Below, in pieces: positions 25,620 through 35,311 of a DNA stretch of 64,000 bases (position 1 is its first letter; the number at the start of each line of letters is the position of its first letter). This DNA comes from CAYXXZ01 sp964469165 (GTDB lineage Bacteria; Pseudomonadota; Gammaproteobacteria; Pseudomonadales; Porticoccaceae). Made by a program: the position numbers and the translations under genes. The notes under the pieces are model-generated. The model had not been told where the DNA came from, made no database searches, and saw only the letters and a list, made by a program, of their open reading frames with translations. The stretch is taken from positions 1 through 64,000 of the forward strand of contig CAYXXZ010000002.1 of NCBI GenBank assembly GCA_964469165.1, read 5' to 3'.

Positions 25620-27141
25620 TCTGCTTCTCCTTCAGCAACAGAAAGCCGCAAAAGCCGCAGCGCTGATGCACCAGGCGCAGCACGTTCAGCTCTGGCCCTT
25701 CCGGCCGCGACGCCAGCAACCACAGCGCCGCCAACGCAATGCCGTAACAGAAAGCGCCGGCAACAACAGCACCCGTCAGTTGCAGGAACTGGACAACCAG
25801 GGCTTCGTCACCCCAGTGGCGCGGAAACAGGAACAAGACCACCACCAGCATGATCAGCGAGGCCAGCGCGGGCTTGTAAAGCAAGTGGAGCGCGCGGCCG
25901 AGGCCGAGGCGCAACGTGATTCGCAATGCGACAAAACACAGCACGAGAACGAACAACAGGCTGAGTACTGTGGCGTAGCCCACTGCGAGCACACCGTACA
26001 GCGGTAATAACCAGATCAGGAAACACACCAGAAAAATCAGCTTTGACGCGATGATCGCCGTGGCCCATTTCATGCGTGCCAGGGCAATGAGCACATTGTT
26101 GGTGCCGCTCATGACAACCATCATCAGTGAGGCCAGGGCCAACCACTGCACCAGCGGCACGATGTGCAGCCACTGATTACCCAATAACGTCGGCACGAAA
26201 AGATGTGCCGTGGCGATGATGCCCAGCGCCACGGGAAAGGCGACAACCATCACCATGGCCGTGACGTCGCAGAAAACCTCGAGCATTCGCGGCGGATCCT
26301 TGTTGACTCGGGCATATCCGGGGAATGCCGCACGGTTGATCGGCTGCACCAGCTCGCGCAGCAACTGCCCGGTTTCGCGCGCCACCTGCAGCGAGCCGAC
26401 AGCGGCGATGCCCAGCATGCGCGATACCAGTATGTTTTCGGTGTGACGATTGAAATAGCTCAGAATATTGTTGACCTGCAACCAGGCGGAAAACGAAATC
26501 ATCTCGCGCCAGCAACTCAACGCCAGGCGCGGACGGAAAGGCTGCATCACATAGCTGAGCAGTATCAGCATGACTGACGAACTCAGCAGGCCCCAGAGCA
26601 TGGCCCAGTAGCTGTTGAGCAGCAGAGCGAGCGGAATGGTGACGAAAAATCCACTCAATTTGATGATCAGGTGAAAACGAAATTCCTTGTCGAACGCCAT
26701 GTGCTTCTGGAAATTGATGATGCCGATGTTCTTGACGCCGTCGAGCAGGAAAAGGATGCACATGAAACGCACCACGCGCTCGAGTTGCGGTTCGCGAAGA
26801 AACTCCGCGGCAAAGGGTGCAAGGATGAAAAGCAGCGTCGACGTCATCAACGAAAAAAGCAGGTTCAGGGTCCAGGCGGTGTTGTAGTGGGCCTCGGTGG
26901 CGTCCTGGTTCTGGATCAGCGCCGAACCGAAACCGAATGCGCCCAACAGATCGACAAATGCGTAAACCGTCATCGCCAGGGCATAGATACCGAAATCGCT
27001 GGGCGTGAGCACGCGCGCGAGAATCAGCGTGCTGACCACGCTGATGGAGCGATTTACCAGGCGGATCGAGAGTGTCCAGGCCGCGCCTCGGGCGATGGCT
27101 TTGCCGACACTGGCGCGGCTGCCGCTGTCGCTAGTTGCCAT
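25612..27141 (-). CDS. Polysaccharide flippase (Wzx/MOP type)
   Basis: 509 residues with 12-14 hydrophobic segments. The N-terminus (GAAWTLSIRLVNRSISVVST, LARVLTPSDFGIYALAMTVY) is typical of lipopolysaccharide-biosynthesis flippases of the MviN/MATE-like superfamily. It is predicted to move the undecaprenyl-linked repeat unit across the inner membrane. It overlaps the O-antigen-ligase-like gene by 11 bp. Confidence 0.92.
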   Translation of the reverse strand: MATSDSGSRASVGKAIARGAAWTLSIRLVNRSISVVSTLILARVLTPSDFGIYALAMTVYAFVDLLGAFGFGSALIQNQDATEAHYNTAWTLNLLFSLMTSTLLFILAPFAAEFLREPQLERVVRFMCILFLLDGVKNIGIINFQKHMAFDKEFRFHLIIKLSGFFVTIPLALLLNSYWAMLWGLLSSSVMLILLSYVMQPFRPRLALSCWREMISFSAWLQVNNILSYFNRHTENILVSRMLGIAAVGSLQVARETGQLLRELVQPINRAAFPGYARVNKDPPRMLEVFCDVTAMVMVVAFPVALGIIATAHLFVPTLLGNQWLHIVPLVQWLALASLMMVVMSGTNNVLIALARMKWATAIIASKLIFLVCFLIWLLPLYGVLAVGYATVLSLLFVLVLCFVALRITLRLGLGRALHLLYKPALASLIMLVVVLFLFPRHWGDEALVVQFLQLTGAVVAGAFCYGIALAALWLLASRPEGPELNVLRLVHQRCGFCGFLLLKEKQNA

Positions 27142-28429
27142 GGCCGACCGACACCCCTCGCGGTGGACGCTGAGACACTGCGGCGCTCGCCGTGGCGCTC
27201 TTCGCGTAGAGGTTTCCCAACAAGACCGACATCGCGACGATATGCCACGGCAGGTCGAAATAGGACAGGCTCAGGAAAGCGCCGCCTGACATGTAGGCAA
27301 CAAGACTGACCTGGAGCATTCGCGCCAACAGTGCCGGATTGAAACTGTCGCTGGCATTTCGCGTTCGCGCGATCACCTTCGAAAGATTGCGCCAGGCGAG
27401 GAAAAGCAGGGACAGATAAAGGATCAGCCCGGGCCAGCCGTGATCCGCGAGCACCGCAAAATAAATACTGTGCGCAACGATGTTCGTGGTTTTCGACTCG
27501 GGGGAATAAAGTGCGTAGGTGCCCTCCGACCAGGAATTGAAACCACCGCCCGTCAAGCGGTCGGCGGCGATGTTGATACTGTATTTCCAGGCGTAAATGC
27601 GCCCCATGGCCGACGCATCTTCTTCGTAGCTGGTAATGGTCGCCATGCGCTCGTGCCAGCTCGGCGGCATGAAACTGAAAGTCAGCAGTGCCAGCACCGT
27701 GATGGCTGCGCCGGTGAACAGTTTGCTTTTCGACTTCAACCAGAAAAACACACCCACCGCCGCCATGGTAATCAGCGCGCCTCGCGACTGGGAACCGAAC
27801 ACCGATACCGTGCTCAGCAGGATCGCCGCGCCGAGCGCCATGCGCAGCCAGTGGCGCGCCTGGCAGGTCTTGTACAGATAGACCATGAGCGGAATCACCA
27901 TCAGCGTCGCCAGCGCCATGGCGTTGTTTTCCGAGATATTGCTGTCCATGGGCCCGTAAACCCTGTAGCTCCCGCCGGTCATGAGCGTGAACAAGCCGCC
28001 CTTCACGCTGTAAAACCCGATGGACCCCACCATTACCCAGATCAGCGCGCGAATCCGATAAGGATCATTGATGAGCATCAATGTCACCAGCGTCATGACC
28101 TGGATCTTGATGACGGTTGAGTACAGCGGCAGCGCCCGCTCGGGATAGATCGATAGCGCGGTGGTCAAGGTCATCCACGCCAGAAACGTCAGCCACAGCG
28201 CCAGGGTGCCGCTCCATGGCAAGCGGTATTTTTCTCCCTTGAACACGATGGCCACCATGAGGGTGGCAGCGACGATCATCGCGAAGGGCATCTCGTAGGC
28301 AAAACCCCAGGCCTGGCGATGCGGGTTCATGTAACCGAGCCACGACCACACCAGGATGCCGATCCAGGGCCGCCGCAGGATCAGCGGCAAGGTGCAGAAA
28401 ACCAGCGCGGTAATGACGATGTCACGCAT
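27131..28429 (-). CDS. O-antigen-ligase-like membrane protein, exosortase A associated
   Basis: 432 residues, about 11 membrane segments. WLGYMNPHRQAWGFAYEMPF near residue 30 and SNISENNAMALATLMVIPL are hallmarks of the exosortase-A-associated O-glycosylation ligase family. A large periplasmic loop with TGGGFNSWSEGTYALYSPES, then AHSIYFAVLADHGW, is the Wzy/WaaL signature region. It may polymerise the repeat unit or attach glycan to a protein. It overlaps the AMP-ligase-like gene by 8 bp. Confidence 0.92.
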   Translation of the reverse strand: MRDIVITALVFCTLPLILRRPWIGILVWSWLGYMNPHRQAWGFAYEMPFAMIVAATLMVAIVFKGEKYRLPWSGTLALWLTFLAWMTLTTALSIYPERALPLYSTVIKIQVMTLVTLMLINDPYRIRALIWVMVGSIGFYSVKGGLFTLMTGGSYRVYGPMDSNISENNAMALATLMVIPLMVYLYKTCQARHWLRMALGAAILLSTVSVFGSQSRGALITMAAVGVFFWLKSKSKLFTGAAITVLALLTFSFMPPSWHERMATITSYEEDASAMGRIYAWKYSINIAADRLTGGGFNSWSEGTYALYSPESKTTNIVAHSIYFAVLADHGWPGLILYLSLLFLAWRNLSKVIARTRNASDSFNPALLARMLQVSLVAYMSGGAFLSLSYFDLPWHIVAMSVLLGNLYAKSATASAAVSQRPPRGVSVGHGN

Positions 28430-29792
28430 TGTTCAGCCCCTGCCCGGGCGCCAGACGGCTGACCACATAGCGATATTTACCGGATTTTTCCCGGGGAATC
28501 GTCTCGACATAGTCGACGCTGATTTCCACGTCCTGGCCCAGGCGCTGGCGAAACGGCTCCTCGATGGCCTGTTTCAGGCCGATGCGACGCGCACGGTCGG
28601 CAACGACCTCTACGCGCGTGTGACGCACGGACTCCTGGACGATGCGAAACGCCTCGACACCCGCAATATCGCGCAGCACGTAAATCAGCGCGAGTCCGTG
28701 CAGGACGGTGCCATCGGAGGCAATGACGAAATCCGTGGTGCGCCCCTCGACACTGGCCAGCACCGGCAAGCCGCGCCCGCAAGCGCATGTCTCGTCGGAC
28801 AGGGAGCCCACGTCGCCGGTGCGGTAGCGCACGAAGGGAAATTCACCGGTACAGAGGTGGGTGACCACGATCTCGCCACTCTCGCCGGGATCCACCACCC
28901 TGCCGCTGCCGTCGACGATTTCGAGAACGATATGCTCGGCGCTGATGTGCATGCTGCCGCTCGTGCACTGATGGGCGATGAAGCCCGCGTCGCGCCCACC
29001 GTAGCCGTTGGCGACCGGGCAGCCGAATGCATTTTCGATGGCTTGGCGCTGGTGGTCGTAGAGCCGCTCCGAGGTGACGAAGACCACCTGCACGCCGACA
29101 TCGTCGAGACGCAGGCCACCTGCCATGGCGTGTTCCGCCAGCAGCGCCAGGGCAGACGGATAACCAAACAGCATGCGCGGGCGGCGGCTGCGGATGCGCC
29201 GGGCAAAAAAATCAAGGTTTTTTTCCGACATTTCAAACGCCGACAACAATTCCGTGCGAAATACCTTGTCGCGCAACAAACGCATCCGGTCCTGGGCGCC
29301 CAGTTCGATGGGCGAGCCCCACACCACGATTTCGGGATCGCCGATATCCACGCCCCACCAGCGCGTGGCGCGGCGCTTGGCGGCAACATCGTGACTGATC
29401 CGTTCATTGCCGAGATAGAAAATCAGCGGCTCGCCGCTCGATCCGCCGGTATTGAAGCGCTTCAGGCGCGCGCCGCCATTCGCCTTCATCGCTTCGCTGT
29501 TGGCGCGGATGGTGGCTTTATCCAGCAATGGCAAGGCGCGCAGATCAGCAACGCTGGTCACAGCGCGGGGATCGAATGCCCGTTCAGCGAACAATTGTCG
29601 GTAATAGGGCACGGTCTCGCCGATACGCGCCAGAAAATGGCGGAGATTGGCGACCTGCAATGCCGCGAGTTGCTGCGCGTCGAACCACTGCGAGCACTCC
29701 AGGTTGCGATGCAGCGCGCGGGTGTCGTGTTTCTTCAATTTTTCATGAAGCGGAAAAATGATTTCCGCCACGGCTTTTTGGTAGAGGCTCAC
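28422..29792 (-). CDS. Phenylacetate-CoA-ligase-like (CapK-type) adenylate-forming protein
   Basis: 456 residues if it starts from GTG at 29792, giving a 4-bp GTGA overlap with the upstream glycosyltransferase. An upstream in-frame extension would overlap that gene more. The core has LLDKATIRANSEAMKANGG, the P-loop-like RFNTGGSSGEPLIFYLG, VFVTSERLYDHQRQAIENAF, NGYGGRDAGFIAHQC and FPFVRYRTGDVG. It resembles the ligases placed next to glycosyltransferases in capsule and XrtA loci. It may activate an acyl or aryl acid. The substrate is unknown. Confidence 0.88.
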   Translation of the reverse strand: MSLYQKAVAEIIFPLHEKLKKHDTRALHRNLECSQWFDAQQLAALQVANLRHFLARIGETVPYYRQLFAERAFDPRAVTSVADLRALPLLDKATIRANSEAMKANGGARLKRFNTGGSSGEPLIFYLGNERISHDVAAKRRATRWWGVDIGDPEIVVWGSPIELGAQDRMRLLRDKVFRTELLSAFEMSEKNLDFFARRIRSRRPRMLFGYPSALALLAEHAMAGGLRLDDVGVQVVFVTSERLYDHQRQAIENAFGCPVANGYGGRDAGFIAHQCTSGSMHISAEHIVLEIVDGSGRVVDPGESGEIVVTHLCTGEFPFVRYRTGDVGSLSDETCACGRGLPVLASVEGRTTDFVIASDGTVLHGLALIYVLRDIAGVEAFRIVQESVRHTRVEVVADRARRIGLKQAIEEPFRQRLGQDVEISVDYVETIPREKSGKYRYVVSRLAPGQGLNNA

Positions 29793-30910
29793 AGCAGCAC
29801 CCTCCGCTTGTGGCTGCACAGGCTGATATAGAGTTCGAGCCATCGCTGGCGAACACTGGCCCAGGTGTACTGTTCGACCTGGGCCAGCCCCCGGCCGCGC
29901 AGCTGCGCACGCAAATCCGGATCGCTACGCAATTGGTGAATGGCCGCCGCCAGGGCGCCCACGTCCGCCGGGGGAACCAGCAGCGCGGTTTCGCCGTGGC
30001 GCACGATGAAGGGCACGCCGCCCACAGCGCTGGATATCACCGGCAGGCCACAGGCGAGCGCCTCCAGCACCGAGTTGGGCATGTTGTCCACCGTGCTCGG
30101 GTTGATAAATGCATCTGCCTCGGCGTAGAGCGCGACGATGCCCTGCCTGTCGAGGCGTCCCTCGAAGGTTACCGCCCCGGACACGCCCAGCTGCGCCGCC
30201 AGGTTGTGGAGAGAAGCCCGCGCCGGGCCGCTTCCCGCGATACGCAGGCGCAGCGCCGGATCGCTGCGAAACACCTGCGCGAATGCGCGAATGGCCGTGT
30301 CGATGCCGTAGAGAGGCTCGAGGTTGCGGGTGATGACCAGCGTGAAGGGACGCGTGCACGCGCCTTCGGCGACAGCGCTGCCCGGCTTGAAAATATCGCG
30401 GTCGATGATATTGGGAATCACCAGCGCGTCCTCGCCGTAGTGTTTGAACACGGCTTCGAGAAAACCCGATGGCACAACGACCGCCGCCGCCTTCCGCAGC
30501 GAGGGTTTCACGCGCGAGAACGAGCGCCGGAAATAGTCCGGTGCCTCGCCACCGCGATAATTGACGATCACCGGCGTGCCGCGCAGCCAGCCCAGCCACA
30601 GCACCGGCGCACTGAAAAGCTGCCAGGACCAACCCGAGTTCGCCATCAGATGAATCACGTCCACGCGCCCTGCCAGCCGCCACACAGCAAGCAGATACGG
30701 CAGCAGGCGGCAGAGTGCGCGCAAACCGGGGATCGGCGCGACGAAGGCCGGCCGATAGGGGCCATTGGTGGCGAGTTGCTCTACCGCGATGCCCTCGCCC
30801 GCCAGCAGCTCGGCCAGTTGCCGGGCCTGCAGCGCCATGCCGCCATTGGGCGGCGGCCGCGGCGCCACCAGTCCGACGCGCAATGTTGCGTCATCAGAAC
30901 GAACGTTCAT
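29789..30910 (-). CDS. Family 4 glycosyltransferase
   Basis: 373 residues. GLVAPRPPPNGGMALQARQL at the start, VIHLMANSGWSWQLFSAPV, VVVPSGFLEAVFKHYG, then a nucleotide-binding second domain with FVNPST-like INPSTVDNMPNSVLEALACG and GLPVISSAVGGVPFIVRHGE. GT-B fold, retaining type, acting at the inner membrane. It overlaps the next glycosyltransferase stop by 4 bp. The sugar is unknown. Confidence 0.92.
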   Translation of the reverse strand: MNVRSDDATLRVGLVAPRPPPNGGMALQARQLAELLAGEGIAVEQLATNGPYRPAFVAPIPGLRALCRLLPYLLAVWRLAGRVDVIHLMANSGWSWQLFSAPVLWLGWLRGTPVIVNYRGGEAPDYFRRSFSRVKPSLRKAAAVVVPSGFLEAVFKHYGEDALVIPNIIDRDIFKPGSAVAEGACTRPFTLVITRNLEPLYGIDTAIRAFAQVFRSDPALRLRIAGSGPARASLHNLAAQLGVSGAVTFEGRLDRQGIVALYAEADAFINPSTVDNMPNSVLEALACGLPVISSAVGGVPFIVRHGETALLVPPADVGALAAAIHQLRSDPDLRAQLRGRGLAQVEQYTWASVRQRWLELYISLCSHKRRVLL

Positions 30911-32121
30911 CGCAAGCCACCGTAAACAGCTTCATAGCGCGCCACGCTGGCGCGCCAGGTGCGCTCTTTCTCCACGAAGGCGCGCCCGCTGGCGCGCAGC
31001 CGCTGCCAGTTCTCGCGCTGGGTGAGGAGACGCCCGACCGCCTGTACCAGCGCCTCGGGCCGACCGGCGTCGAACAGCATCCCGGTGTCGCCGTCGCGGA
31101 TCAGTTCGCGGTGTCCGCCCACCGCGGAGGCCAGCACCAGGCGGCCCTGCGCCATGGCTTCCAGAGGCTTGAGCGGCGTGACCAGATCGGTGAGGCGCAT
31201 CGCCAGGCGCGGGTACACCAGAATGTCCACCAGGTTGTAGAAGTCCTGGACCTGGTCATGGGGCACCCTGCCGGCCATGATCACCGCCGCGGACAGATCG
31301 AGGCGCGCGACCAGCGCCCTGATTTCACGCTCCTGCGGGCCGCCGCCCACCAGCAACAGGCGCAGCTCGGGGTACCTGGCGAGCAGGGCCGGCAGGGCCT
31401 GCAGGATCAGGGGAATGCCTTCGTAGGCATAAAACGAGCCGATGAAGCCCAGTACCGTCTTGCCGGTCAGACCCAATTGCGATTGCAAGTCAGCCCGCGC
31501 CGAAATGCCGAAGCTGAACCCTTCGGTATCCACCGCATTGGGAATGACGGTGATTTTTTCCGCGGCAATACCGCGACCGGCAATTTCCTGACGCAGCCCC
31601 TCGCAGATCGTGGTGATGGCATCGGCGCGCCGAAAGACGTGGCTTTCGAGACCGCGACTCAGGCGGTAGCGCAGGCCCCATTCGCGACTGGTGCCGTGAT
31701 CCACCGCCGCGTCTTCCCAGAAGGCGCGACACTCGTACACGACCGGCAGCTTCAGGCGGCGCCCGGCACGCAGGGCGGCAACACCGTTGAGCGCCGGCGA
31801 GTGGGCGTGGAGGACATCGGGCTTTTCCTGCTCCGCCACCTCTTCGATGCGTCGCGCCAGGGTGTGAATGACCTCCCACTGATTCAGCAGCGGCAGTCGC
31901 CCGGCCAGGCCGCGGCCGCCCGGGGTGCGATAGAAATGCAGATCGTCCACGGATTCTTCGAGGGCGTCTTGCGGCTCGCCCCGCGCCCGCAGCTGCTTGA
32001 GGCCCGTGATGTGCGCCGTGTGCCAGCCCAGCGCGCGCTGGCCGCGCAGCAGATTGCAGGAGCGAAAACTGTAGCCGCTGTGAAGTGGTACGGAGTGATC
32101 GAAAATATGCAGAATTCGCAT
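30907..32121 (-). CDS. Glycosyltransferase, exosortase A associated (GT4)
   Basis: 404 residues from the ATG at 32121; a longer open frame upstream lies inside the amidotransferase gene. MRILHIFDHSVPLHSGYSFR and GWHTAHITGLKQL, plus LDLVTPLKPLEAMAQGRLVL-like TDLVTPLKPLEAMAQG late in the chain, mark the XrtA-associated family of this type. GT-B fold. It lies 8 bp after the amidotransferase stop and overlaps the following GT4 by 4 bp. Confidence 0.92.
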   Translation of the reverse strand: MRILHIFDHSVPLHSGYSFRSCNLLRGQRALGWHTAHITGLKQLRARGEPQDALEESVDDLHFYRTPGGRGLAGRLPLLNQWEVIHTLARRIEEVAEQEKPDVLHAHSPALNGVAALRAGRRLKLPVVYECRAFWEDAAVDHGTSREWGLRYRLSRGLESHVFRRADAITTICEGLRQEIAGRGIAAEKITVIPNAVDTEGFSFGISARADLQSQLGLTGKTVLGFIGSFYAYEGIPLILQALPALLARYPELRLLLVGGGPQEREIRALVARLDLSAAVIMAGRVPHDQVQDFYNLVDILVYPRLAMRLTDLVTPLKPLEAMAQGRLVLASAVGGHRELIRDGDTGMLFDAGRPEALVQAVGRLLTQRENWQRLRASGRAFVEKERTWRASVARYEAVYGGLR

Positions 32122-32129
32122 GCAAGCCT

Positions 32130-34088
32130 CTACGACAAGAGTGCGACGCGCGCCGCCGGTGCGGCATCGCAGGCAGCGTCGCTGTGGCGCGAAAGCGCCG
32201 TGCCATCGTTGCAGACGGCGGCGCGGAACATCAGCAGCGACCACAGGGGCACGCTGTGGTCGCCGCGCCCGGACTGATGCTCGTTCACCAGCCGCGTCAG
32301 ACAGGACTGGTTGAACAGTCCGGTATCCGCCAGCTCGCCGTCGAGCAGATCGCGCCGCAGGCGCGTTTTCAGCGGCCCGCGAAACCATTTCGCGAGCGGC
32401 ACCGCAAACCCCATCTTGGGGCGGTAGAGCACGTCATCCGGCAACAGCGCCCGCAGGGATTTTTTCAGGATGTACTTGCCCTCCGCGCCGCGCAATTTCA
32501 CATCGGCGGGCAATCCGCACACCCATTGCGCAAAGTGGTGGTCGAGCAGCGGTACCCTCACCTCCAGCGAATGCGCCATGCTGGCGCGATCCACCTTGGT
32601 GAGAATGTCGCCGGGCAGATAGGTTTTCATGTCGAGATATTGAATCAACGAAAGCGGGTCATCCGTGGGGCTGCGCGCCGCGTGTTCGGCAAATACGGTG
32701 GCCGCCGAATAGCCTTGCAGTTCTCGCTTGAGAGCCGCGCTGAACATGGCCTGGCGCTGGTTACTGTTGCACAGCGATACCGAGTGCAGATACGCCTCGA
32801 CGCTGTTGCGCGCCAGTGCCTGGAAAGTCGTCTTGGCGCGCAGGGGACGCGGCGCCCAATCGGCCTTCGGATAAAGCCGCGCCAGTGTCGCGAACAGGGG
32901 CCGCCGCAAGGCGAGAGGCAAGGCTGCGCGCAGGCGCTGCTCGTTCATGTGCCAGCGGTAGCGGCGATAACCGGCAAAAAGTTCGTCGCCGCCATCGCCC
33001 GACAGCGCCACCGTCACCCGCTGGCGCGCCAGCTGGCACACCCTGTAGGTGGGAATCGCGGAACTGTCGGCGTAGGGTTCATCGTACAAATCCGCCAGTT
33101 GGTCCAGCAGGCTGAAATCGTCGCTGTCGACCGTGCGTTCGAAATGTCGCGTCCCATAGCGTTTTGCCACCATGGCGGCGTAGGCGGTTTCATCGAATTG
33201 CCGCTCATCGAAACCGATGGCACAGGTATTGACCGGCTCGTCCTGAAGTTGCGCCATCATCGCCACCACGGCGCTGGAATCGACACCGCCGGACAGAAAA
33301 GCGCCCAGCGGCACCTCCGCCACCAGCCGCATCCGCACCACGTCGCGCAAGCGCGACAGCAGTTCTTCCTGCATTTCCGCTTCGCTGCCCACCGACACCG
33401 GCGTGAAGGCGATATCCCAGTACTGGCGCTGCGCCGGCAGCGCCGCGCCGCGCCCGAGCAGCAGGCTGTGGCCGGGGCGCAGCTTGCAGACATTGCGATA
33501 GATGGTTTTGGGTTCGGGAATATAGCCGAGCGCGAAATAATCCTCGACGGCCTGGGCATCCAGCACTCGCCCAAGCCCTGGGTGCGCCTTCAGAGCCTTG
33601 AGCTCCGAGCCAAAAATGAATTGCCGATCCGCTAATTCGGCATAGAACAGCGGCTTGATGCCGAAGCGGTCGCGGGCCAGAAAAAGGCTTTGACGGGTTT
33701 CATCGTAAAGGGCGAAGGCGAACATGCCGCGAAAATGTTCGACGCAGCGTTCGCCCCACTGCCGCCAGGCGTAGAGAATCACCTCGGTATCGCAGCGGGT
33801 CTTGAAGACATGGCCCAGTGCGGACAGCTCCTGCGCCAGCTCGCGAAAGTTGTAGATTTCGCCGTTGTAGACGACGCAAAGTGCGCCGTCCTCACTGCAC
33901 ATGGGCTGCTGGCCGGATGCGAGGTCGATGATGGACAGGCGCCGGTGGGCGAGCCCGATGCCACCCGAAATATACAGGCCCCCCTCGTCGGGGCCGCGAT
34001 GGAATTGCGCCTGATTCATTGCCGCCAGCAGTGCGCGCGGCGCTTGCCGTTGCCCGTTGAGATCAAAAATTCCCGCTATTCCGCACAT
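32130..34088 (-). CDS. Exosortase-A-associated amidotransferase 1 (asparagine synthetase family)
   Basis: 652 residues from the ATG at 34088, chosen because it exposes Cys2 (MCGIAGIFDL). The glutaminase domain is complete (HRGPDEGG, RLSIIDL, VVYNGEIYNF). The synthetase domain has the pyrophosphatase loop FLSGGVDSSAVVAMM, ALSGDGGDELFAGYRRYRWH and VRVPLLDHHF. It would use glutamine to amidate a carboxylate, perhaps a uronic acid of the polymer. It contrasts with the cysteine-less relative at 12705. The start lies 2 bp from the previous stop. Confidence 0.94.
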   Translation of the reverse strand: MCGIAGIFDLNGQRQAPRALLAAMNQAQFHRGPDEGGLYISGGIGLAHRRLSIIDLASGQQPMCSEDGALCVVYNGEIYNFRELAQELSALGHVFKTRCDTEVILYAWRQWGERCVEHFRGMFAFALYDETRQSLFLARDRFGIKPLFYAELADRQFIFGSELKALKAHPGLGRVLDAQAVEDYFALGYIPEPKTIYRNVCKLRPGHSLLLGRGAALPAQRQYWDIAFTPVSVGSEAEMQEELLSRLRDVVRMRLVAEVPLGAFLSGGVDSSAVVAMMAQLQDEPVNTCAIGFDERQFDETAYAAMVAKRYGTRHFERTVDSDDFSLLDQLADLYDEPYADSSAIPTYRVCQLARQRVTVALSGDGGDELFAGYRRYRWHMNEQRLRAALPLALRRPLFATLARLYPKADWAPRPLRAKTTFQALARNSVEAYLHSVSLCNSNQRQAMFSAALKRELQGYSAATVFAEHAARSPTDDPLSLIQYLDMKTYLPGDILTKVDRASMAHSLEVRVPLLDHHFAQWVCGLPADVKLRGAEGKYILKKSLRALLPDDVLYRPKMGFAVPLAKWFRGPLKTRLRRDLLDGELADTGLFNQSCLTRLVNEHQSGRGDHSVPLWSLLMFRAAVCNDGTALSRHSDAACDAAPAARVALLS

Positions 34089-34090
34089 GT

Positions 34091-35311
34091 TCAGAGTCCT
34101 GCCGGATGCGGCTCGCGCACCGCATCTCGCAAAATGCCGTCGTAAACGTCCAGGTAGCGCGCAACCGTGCGCTGCCAGTCGAAATCCCGCTCCACGCGAC
34201 ACCGGGCCGCGCGCCCCAATGAGCGGCAGCGCGCGGGATCCGTCACCAGTGACTCGATCGCCCTGGCCAGGCCATCCACATCGCCAACCTCGACCAACAG
34301 GCCCGAGACACCCTGTTCAACCAGTTCCGGATTGCCGCCGGTGCGGGTGGCGATGACCGGCAGGCCGCTGGCCATCGCCTCCAGCACCGTGTTGGATATG
34401 CCTTCCGCCAGCGACGACAGCACAAAGACATCCATGCAGCGCAGCAACTCGGGGACATCGTCGCGGTCGCCGCACAGCCATACGCAATCGCTCAGGCCCA
34501 GTGTCGTGATCGCACTTTCGAGCGCGGCGCGCTGCGGGCCTTCACCGACGATCAACAGGCGCAGGGTGGCGCGCAGCCGGGGTCGCGCCCGCAACAGGCT
34601 GGCCAGTGCCGTCACAATCGCTGCCTGATCCTTGACCGCCGCGAGCCGACCGACAGTGCCAAGTACCCGGCAGTCGGTGCAAAAAAAACCGCCCGGCGCA
34701 CTGGCCAGTACCCCCTGCGCAAGCGCTTCGCCACTGCCGGGCCGCGGCCGGAAGCGCTGCTGATCGACGCCGTTATAGATCTGAACCACCTTCTCTTGCG
34801 GTATGCCCACCACGGTGATCAGCCACTGGGCGAGATCCTGGCTGACGGCGATGAAACGCTGGATGAGCGGGCTCAGGACAAGGCGCAACAAGCGGTATTT
34901 GGCGTTGCTGCCATCGAGGTCGGCCATGTCTCTGCCGTGCTCTCCATGCACGCGCCGGCAGCGCGGCATCAGCACGCCGAGCGCCTGGGTTTCGAGGGCG
35001 GCGAGATTGCGGGTATGAATGATCGCGGGCTGCAGGCGCCGCAAATGACGCCACAGGCGCCAGTACATTGCCAGATCGTGGCCGGGCTTCTTGCCCAGTT
35101 CGATGATTTCCACCACCGGCGCCGTTATGCGCCTGGCAAAGAGCTGCGCGTCGCTCAGGCAGATCACCGCGTGCCGGTAGCGCGACGGCGGACAGCGGTT
35201 GATGAGATTGACCAGCCCGTTCTCGAGACCGCCCGTGCCCAGCGCATAGATGACGTGCACGATCAGCGGCGTCGCCTTGCGCGAGGATTCGTGTGACCGC
35301 ACTCTGCTCAT
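34091..35311 (-). CDS. Glycosyltransferase, PEP-CTERM/EpsH1 system type 2
   Basis: 406 residues from the ATG at 35311. PLIVHVIYALGTGGLENGLV near residue 14, IHTRNLAALETQ, RVHGEHGRDMADLDG and QIYNGVDQQRFRP identify the XrtA-locus family usually called sugar transferase 2. GT-B fold. The donor-binding end has VLSSLAEGISNTVLEAMASG. It overlaps the exosortase stop by 4 bp. Confidence 0.94.
   Translation of the reverse strand: MSRVRSHESSRKATPLIVHVIYALGTGGLENGLVNLINRCPPSRYRHAVICLSDAQLFARRITAPVVEIIELGKKPGHDLAMYWRLWRHLRRLQPAIIHTRNLAALETQALGVLMPRCRRVHGEHGRDMADLDGSNAKYRLLRLVLSPLIQRFIAVSQDLAQWLITVVGIPQEKVVQIYNGVDQQRFRPRPGSGEALAQGVLASAPGGFFCTDCRVLGTVGRLAAVKDQAAIVTALASLLRARPRLRATLRLLIVGEGPQRAALESAITTLGLSDCVWLCGDRDDVPELLRCMDVFVLSSLAEGISNTVLEAMASGLPVIATRTGGNPELVEQGVSGLLVEVGDVDGLARAIESLVTDPARCRSLGRAARCRVERDFDWQRTVARYLDVYDGILRDAVREPHPAGL

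Noticed and set aside
28356..29831. Long + strand open frames across the - strand operon (also near 30715-32277, 32085-33635, 37819-39429, 41464-42939)
   Set aside because: Each lies exactly opposite a well-supported glycosyltransferase, ligase, amidotransferase or barrel gene and shows codon-mirror composition, as expected in high-GC DNA.
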